Source: Paragyromitra xinjiangensis (taxonomy: Eukaryota; Ascomycota; Pezizomycetes; Pezizales; Discinaceae). From it: DNA of 64,000 nt. A program made the translations under genes and the position numbers. The stretch lies in NCBI GenBank assembly GCA_038503065.1, contig JBCAMK010000010.1:682001-746000 (forward strand). The letters run 5' to 3'. The notes under the pieces were generated by a model. The model was not told the origin of the DNA. It did not search any database and saw nothing but the letters and a program-made list of their open reading frames with translations. Below are positions 37,033 through 47,330 of the stretch, one piece after another (within the stretch, counting starts at the first letter, position 1; every line of letters starts with the position of its first letter).

Positions 37033-37347
37033 ATGTCGACTCCAACACATAGCCGCACACCCCCTTCATTGCGCCCTTTCGTCGGCGGGGTACGTGACAG
37101 GAACGTTCGCTTCCCGGAAATTAGTGAGCTTATCCTAGAAAGCCTTCCCTTCGGCATGCCAGGCCCCACTAGTATCATCCCCAGCATGGTTATCAACGAC
37201 TCCAATGGCTCGAACGCTCACCCTTGCGTCTTCATTGGTGCAACCATATTAAGGAATACCTGGGCGATGGAAGTCTACATCCGTCGCTCATGCAGTACAA
37301 AACCAGATCCGGTTTCACATCTCAATGCCCTCCCAACGATTGAATAA
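37033..37347 (+). CDS. Hypothetical ORF, 104 aa, possibly a gene fragment
   Basis: ATG 37033 to TAA 37347, 222 bp after the previous ORF and on the same strand. It reads like a folded protein piece (GPTSIIPSMVINDSNGSN, then CVFIGATILRNTWAMEVYIR). In another frame just downstream, about 37358-37427, a Pro/Asn-rich protein-like stretch (HDIRPCNPAGFDTPLIFGN) continues, which could mean an intron or a frameshift near the stop. It may therefore be a broken gene. No family recognised. Confidence 0.3.
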   Translation: MSTPTHSRTPPSLRPFVGGVRDRNVRFPEISELILESLPFGMPGPTSIIPSMVINDSNGSNAHPCVFIGATILRNTWAMEVYIRRSCSTKPDPVSHLNALPTIE

Positions 37348-38006
37348 AACTAGCTCTTCTCCCTGCCCCATGATATCCGCCCCTGCAACCCGGCTGGGTT
37401 CGATACTCCACTCATCTTCGGAAACTAACTGTCACGGAAACCAGGTTGGCTCCTAATCGAACCCCTGGTCACCCAGACGGGCGGGAATTCTCCGGTAAAT
37501 GTGCCTCCTTGAAGACAGTACCACCAGATCGATAAGGGCATACTAATTCATTACCACTCTAGTATAAACCATTTGAGCCACAAGTGTTACTTCTGGAGGC
37601 AGAACTTGATCGAATCGAGGCTTTCAGGCCTCGGCTTGTGGCTGTTAATAGCGCTGGTCCTGTGTATAGTACTACCCAACATTTTGGCCCATACCTCCTA
37701 GATACTATTGTTATCTGATCACCCTAAGATAGTGATGCATGAGGCGACGGTGATACTTCCAGTGACCCCAATTTCCCACTCTTTTTAATGGCCCCCCTGA
37801 AATGCGCTGACCGTATAGCGCGTCGGGAGGCTGGGAAGAAGAGCTTCGTTCAGCAGTGGATCTCAGGATTGTAATCCAGGTTCTCTTAATGGCTAGTTTT
37901 TTTTTCTTCCACGCATCAAATAAAAGAGATCCGGGAATTAGCTCCCTAAGGTCGTTTTTTTGGGGGTTGGGATTGATCCTGACACACTAATATACAAGCG
38001 TCGTAT

Positions 38007-38067
38007 CGCCTGGTTAGTACTACAATGGGTGACCGGGGGTCCCAGATACTGAACTCATATTTTTTTT
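38007..38067 (+). ncRNA. 5S rRNA-like 3' fragment followed by a T run (relic)
   Basis: GCCTGGTTAGTACTACAATG followed by GGTGACC and TCCCAG recalls the helix IV/V half of eukaryotic 5S rRNA. A run of 8 T, like a Pol III terminator, follows about 10 nt later. No matching 5' half precedes it, so it is at best a truncated copy or part of a 5S-derived SINE. The likeness is by eye. Confidence 0.25.
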
Positions 38068-39144
38068 GTTAAGTAGTTGGACCGAGAATAGTCGCATCTA
38101 ATATCATTTCCCTAATCGAAATGATTCTATTCGCTGGAACTTGACAATGACTTTGCCATAAGAGTACAATGCATATGCGAGGACAGGGATTTATGATTTT
38201 ATACTTCTGTGTGGTTAAAAAGCGTCTCAAATGGCGAAATTCAATGGGCTGGCTGGGGCGGGTGCGGAAGATAAACTGGGTAGGTTGAATGCACGACCAA
38301 GTACATATTAGGAGATAAATATGGTGGAATATTCGATAGGGAAGTAAACTATCTAAAGTTTGTGTTATAGACTAAATATTTTAAGAGCAGGAAGCAAACT
38401 TGGTGACTGGGAACCTTTGATGGGTAGGCTGAATGGGTAGAGATTAAGTGTGGGCGTGGGCTAAATAGGTAAGGTGGGATGCCGTTGTTTTGAAGGAAGT
38501 GTTTATCCTAGCAGCCCTACCACTAGAAAATATATTGGCAATTTCCGAGACATGTCAAAATATGATTTTGCTACCTGCAGCAGTCTCATGTCGGTGTCCT
38601 CCGGGGCGAGGTTAGAAGTCGTCCCCTCAATCCGGACAAACCCGATCAATGAGCGTGCGGAAAGAGCGTCATGTAAGAGAGAGGTTGTCACCCTTGCATG
38701 TGGAGACTTCTCATTCAATTCTGATCCAACGGTGAATTTTCACCATGTGCAAACACATCAGAAGGTAGAGGGCGATTTGTGCTTGGTTGGGGTTTGTGTA
38801 TCTAGTTGAGGTTATGTATGTTTGGAGATAAGGTAGGATTATTACATATGTTCTGACCGGTATTCCATTAGGACCGGTTTACAAACGGGTTGGCCTATTT
38901 ATGTATAAATGGAATCACTTTGAACATCGGCTGGTCCATCTACAAAGTGAAGCTTGGAGATGGCCAGTATTCAAAGATTACACTATAGGTAAGCGAGTTT
39001 GGAAACTCTTTCAACGCACACAAGTACATGTACATATGTAGGTATCACAACTCCTCTGGATCCACTATCCTTTTGGCTCCAAAGAACCAAAAGTGAAATA
39101 CAAGTATCAACCTAGCCTCAACACCGTACGTAAATAACACACTA

Positions 39145-39379
39145 CTACGCGTGTGTAGGTAGTCGTGTATACGGGTCAGTCACTCGCTTTTTTCGCAAAA
39201 ATGGGTGATCAACGGGATATCTTCACGAATTCATGTTATCAGGCTCACGGATCAGGTAGCGGCCTGAGACAACACTCTCCTGAGCTACTCTAATAGAAAG
39301 ATAAAGGTTTCCTCTAAGTATGTCGTCGCTAAGAAAGTGAGTGACTGACCCGTATGCGCGACTGTCTACGCACGCGTAG
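39145..39379. mobile_element. MITE with ~49 bp terminal inverted repeats and TA target duplication
   Basis: The left arm starts CTACGCGTGTGTAGGTAGTC and runs through ATACGGGTCAGTCACTC. The reverse complement of the right end matches about 41 of 49 positions (CTACGCGTGCGTAGACAGTC and then the same ATACGGGTCAGTCACTC). TA flanks both ends (39143-39144 and 39380-39381), as expected for a Tc1/mariner-type insertion. The 235 bp element has no coding capacity. It sits about 250 bp upstream of the methyltransferase ATG. Confidence 0.75.
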
Positions 39380-39632
39380 TAACGAAAAAATTATCGGGGC
39401 GATTACACCTTTGTGTATTGTACCTATTGCCCTTTCAATATCATTTTGAATCATGTTTGTATTTGTTCCTTCTACGGGTTCCCTCTAAGATGTAGTTCGG
39501 TTCATGAGTAAGAGTATCGAACATACATGTATGAGTCACAACAGAGACAGAATATAGACTAGTTAAATACACAAGAAAATTGAACCGCAAGGTATTCTGT
39601 GAAGAAAGAGAAACCAAAACACCCAAAAGAAA

Positions 39633-40503
39633 ATGACATCTTCTCCGTTATCGCCCAGGCCGATCATCCGGTTGCCCACCGTCGAAGCATATAATAGATG
39701 GGCAGATGTAAGTTCCCACTGCTCAATCTTTGTGAATCCTGCCTCGATAACCACAGTCGATGTCAATCCAAAACAGAATTCTGGGGGGAAATCTAACGTC
39801 ATACCAGGTTTATGATCATGACGGCAATATCCTCCAACTCCATGACGATTTCGCCTTCACCACCACGGTTCCCTCGCTTCTTGCGGCATATCCTCCTCCT
39901 CAGCGCCTCCTCGACCTTGGCTGTGGCACAGGTCGCAACACTGTAAAACTCTTTCATGCCCTTCCGGCAGACGCCGAAATCATCGCTGTCGATGTGAGTG
40001 AAGGCATGATGCGAAAGGCACAAGAGCGGCTTGTATTAGCTAAGGGGGACGACACGAGTAATACGACGAAGGTCACATGGGTTTTTCACGATGTCAATGA
40101 TGCATCTGCTTCACTCCTGGGGAAAATAGGGCTAGTGGATGCAGTTGTATCGACGTTGGTGCTGGAGCATCTTGACCTGGACCTCTTCTTCGCGGCGGTT
40201 GCATCAGTACTAAGAAGAGGGGGCTGGCTATTCCTGACAAATATGCATCCCGAGCAAGGTGCGGTTTCAAGGGCGGGGTTTGTGGACAGCGAGAACGGAC
40301 AGGAGGTCAAGATCCAAGGTGTTTCTTTCAACCATCAGATCGATGAGATATTGGATGCAGCTGAGAGGGTAGGATTAAAATTAGGGAGTGAAGTGAAAGA
40401 AAGGGGGGTTGATGATATGAATCATGCAGTGAAATTGGGGAGGAGGGCGGAGAAATGGATTGGAGTGAAAATGCATGTTGAAATGGTGTTTTTTATGCAG
40501 TGA
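39633..40503 (+). CDS. Class I SAM-dependent methyltransferase, 256 aa
   Basis: Probably a small-molecule methyltransferase of the type 11/12 group. Exons 39633-39707 and 39808-40503 are joined by a 100 nt intron (GTAAGT...CAG) that fuses AYNRWAD to VYDHDGN, the usual N-terminal motif of this group. The SAM-binding motif I is LLDLGCGTGRNT (about 59-70); motif II ends in IIAVDVSEGMM; the later VDAVVSTLVLEHL and VLRRGGWLFLTNMHP match motifs post-II and III. The C-terminal lid region ends with a stop at 40501-40503. Length is normal for the family. No neighbouring biosynthetic genes hint at a substrate. A MITE lies in the promoter region. The substrate is unknown. Confidence 0.88.
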
Positions 40504-41007
40504 ATAAATACAGTATACCCGTGGGAAATACCACAAATCGTTTATTGTACATCGGGATGATCTACCAAGGGGCAGGAAGAGGTGTCATAAGTACATGCAT
40601 GCACTTTCTTTTATAATTCAAGGCTTTTTATTGAAATTTACACAGTGTGTTCTCGTATTCCCTAGGTCCTCATAACTGTTAGCTGACAAATTTAATCGGT
40701 CTTGTGAGTACGCAGCAACGGTGGGTACATTCAAATGGGAACTGCGACATGGTTAGACGGGTTTTAAAAATGTGGAATATATCTAGACGGACAAAAGTAT
40801 GCGTGGAGCTTCCAGATATTTGATTTGCTCTCTCAGAAATTACTCATTGACATTTGTTGTGAGGTACTTTAGTGTGGCCCTACAATATGCTGGCTATCAA
40901 TAACCGTGCGACAAATTACAAAGAAATAGCCTAACAATTTATCTATATCATTACTTCCTCCGGGTTCGCTTCTTCTGGCTAGATCCGCCATTCTCCTCTT
41001 TTCTCTG
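40504..41007. other. Convergent 3' spacer
   Basis: About 500 bp between the methyltransferase stop and the stop of the modular orphan on the other strand. It holds their 3' UTRs; nothing else is seen. Confidence 0.6.
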
Positions 41008-42961
41008 TTAGTTTCTGTTTTCGGATAGTTTATTACAAGGCAACCCACCGACGAATCTAAAGCTTGCTCTTTTCTTTAGCCTTGGCTTATGTAGCCTGTA
41101 CAGCAGCCAATAGGCAAGCCATGGCCGACAGCGGCGAGTCATCGGGAGAATCACGTATAGTCTTTCCTCCAGATCTATTAACGCGGGGTCCGCGGGCTTT
41201 TCTGTGTTTTCTGTTGCAGCAGAAGCAGGGCTTTGTGCCCTTTCCGTACAGAGCTTGCTGAACGTCCTACGACTGTGTTCCCCGATCTTGTATTGTTCGT
41301 AGACATTTTTAGCAGCTTTAAAAACTGTATCAGTTAGGCTCGTTAAACGTTCCTAGTAGTTACTGACCCTCAAGAATATTGGTCTTTAAACTATCCCTAT
41401 CCTCCAAACCGAGAATTTCATTGAACACTATGTGAGCTTTCAAATTAGTTCGCCCACCCGTTGGTAGTGGGATCTCCGGCTCTGTTTCCTGAGCGGTGCT
41501 GACCGCTGCTTCTGCGGTACTATTGGTCGGTGTAGTATCCACCGGGGATCGAGGGTCGATGTCAGTGTCGTTGTATGTTGCTTCTGTGTGGGCCTCAGTC
41601 AACAATGGGGTATCGGTGTCAGCATCGTTATATATCGTTTGTATATAGGTTTCGGTGTCAACGTTGTTGTATGGTGCTTGTGTGTGGGGTTCGGCCGACA
41701 CCCGGGTGTTAGTGTCAGTATTACGATATATCGCTTGTATTTGGTTTTCGGCCGACACTCGGGTATCAGTGTTAGTGTTGTTGTATGTTGCTTGTGTGTA
41801 GGGTTCGGGCCACACCAGGGTATCAGTGTCAGTGGTGTTATTATCTGACATTTGTGTGTGGGCCCCGGCCAACACCCGGGTATCAGCGTTAGTATTGCTA
41901 TATATCGCTTGCATATGAGTTTCGGTTGGTACCCGGGTATCGGTGTCAGTGATGTTATCGTCCATAATTTGTGTGTAGGTTTCGGTCGATGTACCGACGT
42001 CAGTGGTGTTATTGTCTGTCGCTTTTGTGTAGGTTTCAGTTCGGTTCTGGCGGTGAGTGACTGAGGTGCTCATTAACTCTCGAGCATCAGCGATCGCGAT
42101 GTGGAATTCTTTCCTCCGACCTCTCCCTTTGTGTAGTCTCTTTAGAAGCTCTCTCGCGAGCCACGGCCGACAACGTCGGCAGGGTGGGTGGATTGCATCC
42201 AACTGGTCTGAAAGCACTTCCGTAGCCCTGTTGACCTTTTCTTGCGGTAGTTTATTCCAAGAAGGCCCTTTGCTTGAAGCGTTTATTGCTTTGGGGAAAT
42301 TAGCTGCTTCGTAGACTTCGTTGGCAGCTGTAGAGCCGTATTAGTCATCCCTATTGAGGTTCTTTTTCGTAATAATCACGTACGGTTATTTATGATGCAC
42401 CTTTCCTCATTATAAGGCAAGTCTAGGAGATTTATGAATATCTCCTCCGCGGAGATATGGCCCTTATTTTTCGGAGGCGCTTCGACAGGTTTTGTAGATG
42501 TCATTAATTCGTGTCGTCTCCAGAGTAGAAAACGTGGAAGCCACGGTTCACAGCGTTGGCAAAGTGGGTACTTTTCGCGCAACTTTCCCCCAAGCTCCTG
42601 AACGGCAAGTTCGACCTTCTCTGTAGACAGCTCATCAAAGGTGCATTCGTTGCTGAAACTAAAAGTACAGTAAACGTCTCTAGCAACTATCACACCACAT
42701 CAGTCACCCCGTTCTCCTTTTTCCCTCAACTTAGGGGAAGAAGTATCTCTGACGTTCGTATATCCCTATTCTTTCGGGTAAGGAAGAATGTCCTAGAATG
42801 TTTATGAATACATCATCCACAGCGATAGTGCTAATTTCATTCGAGGGCATTGGAATATATTCTACCATCTCCAAGGAGTCGTGAGAGTTGCTCGAGGCTG
42901 AGGAGCTAGCTAACTTCGGAGCGCTAGCGTTGCCAGGGACTGTGGCGTCAGTTGTTCCCAT
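41008..42961 (-). CDS. Modular orphan protein made of duplicated phase-1 exons, 595 aa
   Basis: Four exons: 42754-42961, 42384-42686, 41368-42327 and 41008-41324, total 1788 nt in frame. All three introns are phase 1 with usable donors (GTCAGA, GTACGT, GTCAGT). Exons 2, 3 and 4 each open with a similar head (ARDVY, ANEVY, AAKNVY) and contain a basic box with Cys pairs before Pro-Trp-Leu: CQRCEPWLPRFLLWRRHEL (112-130), CRRCRPWLARELLKRLHK (220-237) and RRCRPWLAYWLLYRLHK (554-570). Exons 1 to 3 end with a short hydrophobic tail: VFINILG, IFINLLDL and VFNEILGL. Exon 3 also holds nine Thr/Asn/Asp-rich tandem repeats (about 268-434). No signal peptide or known domain is seen. CxxC-like pairs could bind metal, but only two Cys per box make this weak. 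Function unknown; the repeated design is the main clue. Confidence 0.7.
41527..42027 (-). repeat. Coding tandem repeat, about nine units of 13-20 codons
   Basis: Within exon 3 of the modular orphan, units of the form HTQATYNNTNTDTRVSAEP repeat about nine times. Two unit flavours (xxYxN and xxDNN) alternate in part, suggesting duplication of pairs. Most unit differences are substitutions that keep the frame. Confidence 0.75.
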
Positions 42962-43844
42962 AGCTTCGTGGTTTTGGTCGCTGGTACTCTAGGGGTGGGT
43001 TTATAACACTGCTTCTTGCTCAGTTTGGTTACCCGGTAGTTATGCCAGCGGGAAAGCTGGCGCCTTGTCCCTGTGTCACGTGTTATCGTAGTAGCAGCCT
43101 AATCTATGCATGATCCTTACAGCAGGGGGTGATATCATTTCGATCTCTAAGTGGTAGTCTTTCCTTATAGAACGAATTACCACCATGTATTTACATAACA
43201 TAAAAACTCGGTCATAACGAATTGAGACTTCCTGATAGAATAAGTGCCCCAATTGGTGCGATCAACAGCTACAGCCAGTAAATAAGTAACATGTTCAACC
43301 CAAACCCTATCTCCCAACCAGTCAGAGGATAGATATGTCCAGGCCGATTCGCTATGACCCAGTTTCTACAGCATATGCAGCCAGAATTAATATGAGTCAT
43401 ATGACGGATTCGGATCCTATTAGTTAGACTATAACCAACACATTTCTGGCTACAGGAGTACTTGCACCACTGTTTTGAAGTCGCGTTGCTCAAATAGAAA
43501 AGTTTCTATTCCCAATTCAAAGTTTGGAAATAGTCTCAACCTAAGAACATCTACATAAGAAATGTCAGGGAATAGTATATCATACCCTAGAGACGCTATG
43601 GGAGGAGGGGTGGTAGAAGAGCACCGAAAAGTGAGGATTCCATAGCATACAAAGCCACACCCTGGTTCTTCCCGTAGATAAGTAGAATATACCGCAAGTC
43701 ACCTGCATTGGCAGTGGTCTGAACAAACCAAGATCACAACCAAACCTGGATATGTCGGGTGCCAAATCTCAGTAGGATCTCATACAAGGAACGATTTATA
43801 ACGTAAATTTTGCTATTTTCATTGAAAAATAATAGAAGAAATAA

Positions 43845-44275
43845 TAGCTGTAAGCTTGGCTGGCGAAAATAAAAGGCAGATTATGCCGTAGAACCTGTTG
43901 ATGGTTTTAGTTTGCTTCGCTATCCCCTCTAAGGCTGTTTCCCTCTGTATCAGGATGCTTCCCTAGTCTGAAAGTGCCTAGTAAGATCTCATGCTGTTAG
44001 CTTAGCTAGCAAATAATTAAGCAAAGCATACCTCCGTAACTCTTAGCGGCCGACCTCAAGGCCTCTCGCACTCTCTCGACTTCAATTCGAGATCTTTATA
44101 AATATCTAGAGCCGCTAGCTTATCTGAGGAAGATGAGCGGTCAAGGATACCTTTCAGCTACACCATGATCACCTGCTACAGCACCAGGGCTTCTTCCCTG
44201 CTATCAACTCGTTTGTTGATACCTAGTGCTGTTAGCTTGATTAACGAAGATCAAGAGGCGAAACATACATTCGTC
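43845..44275 (+). repeat. Degenerate tandem repeat, possibly once coding
   Basis: A motif like GCTGTTAGCTTG...GAAGATCAA...CATACNTTC recurs at about 43845, 43993, 44110 and 44227, with further similarity upstream of each copy (TCAA-TCG...ATA--TAG-GC). The frame is open only around the last copy (44165-44353: PSAVSLINEDQEAKH). Stop codons interrupt the earlier copies. This suggests a decayed repeat-protein gene. Confidence 0.45.
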
Positions 44276-45439
44276 GAGCAGATGTGGCGGATCCACCACG
44301 TTTGTTATTACACAAACTACAGGGAGGGTAAAAGCAAACCTATAATCGGTTAGGAAAGGAAAATTCATGCCTGAAGACTACGGATTCTACAGCTATGGGA
44401 TTGAGAGTACGTATGAACTCGCTGATGGTCCACGTGCACCACAAACGCCACAGCAATGAGGAATTTTTATCCTATCGAGAAAGCCATTACCGAGCCTAGG
44501 GCCCCTAATACTAATATGGATACGATGCTGCCAAAGAAGCTGCCATCAGCAAAACACTCCCATTAATTATAGTCAGCTAATATCGAATTTTGTCTGGATT
44601 TGTTTTTAGGTCAATTGTAATGGTTAGATACTCGAGATTGTATTTATTATTCACTACATTGCCCGAACAGAGTTTCAAGCAGCAAGTATATAGGATGTAT
44701 AACTATAACGTAATATAAGAGCCGAACGAGAACGGCTCGAAAGAGAACGGCTCGTAGATGTCGAATTCATATCAGAAACGTTCGAGCTAAAGAGGCATGT
44801 ATCTATCTATATATCGATTCTATATATATGAAATAAGGAAAAGGGCAGAAACTTGGAGTTGCCCTGTTGAACTACGCTCATACATGTATATCACGGGACG
44901 AGGTTGAGTGAACTCTTAAGTTCATTTAGCTGGAGGTTGTACGTTTATGTTGTTGTTCGGTATAATATCACGAATTTTTATTAACGGAGTAGTTTGGCTT
45001 CACAAGAAACACACTAAGCCTAATTGGGGTTGGTTCGAGACAATAATTTGCCCTTGATGAGGAGAGAAACGTTGATCAATACTATGTCACTTGTAGGGAC
45101 CAGTCAATCAATGGCGATATATTGACTCGTCACGTGACAAGCCAGATTGCGAGACTACTATGTCACTTCATATTCATTAGATTAGTTTAATAATCCTTAT
45201 AATGCGGGTACTGAATTTAATAATCTCTAATCCAAAGTTAGTGAATCTGTTGTGATTGTTTATTGGCGGGTAAATACTAGCACTTGGACCACTCCCATCC
45301 TAGCGTTCATATACATGTAATTACCGATTTATAAAAGCTGTAAGAGATTACATTTAGTCGTGACCTGTGAAAAAAGGGAATCGATAATTAGTATTAGCTC
45401 CGAAAACTCTAAAACTCTCTAAGGCATATGATAGTTAGG

Positions 45440-45571
45440 TTTTTTTATGGTTGTGGTTTATGTTATGGTTTTATGTTTTATTTGTTTTTTATGTTATGGA
45501 TTTAGATTAGGTGTGCCGCCATAGCCTAAGGGCTGGATGCATGTATGAAAAATCAATCAATCAATCAATCT
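45440..45571 (+). mobile_element. Retroposon-like 3' tail ending in (AATC)n
   Basis: A T-rich leader is followed by GCCATAGCCTAAGGGCTGGA, TGCATGTATGAAAA and five copies of AATC. Non-LTR elements commonly end in short tandem repeats like this, and the GC-rich hairpin (AGCCTAAGGGCT) just before the tail fits a reverse-transcriptase recognition structure. No coding part is found upstream, so this would be a severely 5'-truncated LINE or a SINE. Confidence 0.35.
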
Positions 45572-47330
45572 CTAGGGCATATTCCCCTCAGGTACGAGAA
45601 GTTTAAAACTCCGCCGCAACAATTGCTCTTGGGAGTTTGGAATTTAGACTAAGTTTGAAGGGACTACATTCACCTGTGCGATACCTAAGAGCAGTTCTAG
45701 GCCGTAGGATAGAAAAGAGTGATATAATCAAGAGTTTGTCGTTTTAGGTATCCCATCCTCTATATTAATTTTGTGTTAACGAAAATTGCAACAGATGGCG
45801 AAGTGAACTCGTTTGATGTTCCTACTAGTTACAGATTTCACCTACTTAAATTCATGTGCGTTTCCACCCCCAAAAATATTCTGCCCAGAGTATTCGCTAT
45901 AGTAGGGTACGTTTTGGGCTCCATTGGGGTGGGTGCCGACCACTTGTCTTGGACATGTGGAAAGCGGTAAGGATAATTACACCTTCCGGTTATTTATTTA
46001 ATCTATCTAACTAATCCCTCAAGCCCAGCCTGACAAGGGCCAAAAAGAACCCCTAATCCAACGTCAAGGTCATATTTCAAGGTACCACCTCAAGATGCCA
46101 TCACGCGGCGGTGGCGCGAGGTTCTAGCTATGGGTCAGTTACCTAATATTAGGACAGCTACAGGTCTATCTCCTAAAGCCCTAGGCTCAAGACTCCCGGT
46201 ACTTTGGGTACGTGGATTATAGATTATTCCTTCATGGCATGTTAATCCTATCAGATCGGAGCCCAAGCTGACAGGACCAAGATCTAGAATTGCCTTAAGT
46301 ATTATCTACAGAAGGGGATTAACGCTTGAACAAAGGGCCCGGGTGGGGCGATATCATACCGATGAAAGCCTAATTTTTGTGGATGACCTCTGGGCACGCG
46401 TACGCAAAGATCAAAGATTTCGATTGTTAGCATCATAGCGGGGACAAATACTTTAGGAAACTATTTATAAATCATCCATAGGAAACCATATGGTTGTTTA
46501 AAAAATAAATTTATTTAATAGGCGAAGATACAAACTGCCTCCCGATCTAGAGGTCCGGTTCCAAAATACCCCGGGGATGTAAACTACCCCCAACCACGTA
46601 GATTTGCAATAGAACAAGACCCCCATTTCATCACTGCAACCACGTTCCATCACATATTACTTGCAACATTCTTCTCATCTCAACACCTACGGTCTAGATC
46701 TCCACACCTGTAATTTACTTGTAGAGTGCTCTTTTTTTTGCTTAGCGGTGTGGGGTTTAATTTTTCACTTAGTAAATTGAGGAGTAATTTATACACTCGG
46801 GGTATTTTAGAACTATACCTCTAGTTAAGTCAGCAGGCAGTCTGCACCCTTGCTCTTATTTAATACGTAGTGATTTTTGCAACAAACATCAACCACTTCG
46901 TCTACGATAAGATGAACAACAAGGCTATTTATTCATCTGTCAAGGCTACAGGGCAAAAAGGAAGTGAGCTAGCTGGGGGCAGTCAGAGAAGCAACCCTGA
47001 ATAGTACCACTTCATATTTCCCACTACCGACATTTATAAGAAAGGCATGAAAATTAAGTAATAATAAGTGCATGAAATGAGTGAAGCTAACACCTCTCCC
47101 AGAATTATCACAGATCCAGGAAGTGCGATTGTAAAAAAACGCAACTAGGGTTCCAAACGGTTCCAGTCATCTTTCCCTAGAAGCTTCAAAAGAAAAACTT
47201 CGCCAAAAACCTCTTACAGACAACCTCGAGTAGTTAAAAAGCTTAATCTGGCGCCCAGACGGCCTCAAATAATTCGCGGCCTTGAGTCACTGACTTCCTT
47301 CACAACAGTTCAGCCAGCATACTGGATAGT

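Larger units (their letters stand above)
37348..39632. other. Intergenic region with a 5S-like fragment, an orphan ORF and a MITE
   Basis: About 2.3 kb. A 5S rRNA-like 3' fragment lies at 38007-38067, a TA-flanked MITE at 39145-39379, and a 111-codon frame at 38474-38809 (no ATG at its start; first ATG 38552) of unknown nature. The rest shows nothing recognisable. Confidence 0.5.
42962..47330. other. 4.4 kb desert with decayed tandem repeats and a retroelement-like tail
   Basis: No intact gene recognised. At 43845-44275 there are four diverged copies of a ~117-145 bp repeat; the last two copies are spaced by 117 bp, a multiple of three. A 30-codon ORF at 44367-44459 (MPEDYGFYSYGIES...) follows and looks protein-like. 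A T-rich stretch ending in an (AATC)n tail (about 45440-45571) looks like the 3' end of a retroposon. The sequence is otherwise AT-rich and featureless. The promoter of the modular orphan is at the left end. Confidence 0.5.

Noticed and set aside
37395..37415. GGGTTCGATACTCC resembling a tRNA T arm
   Set aside because: The preceding 60 nt cannot form the rest of a cloverleaf.
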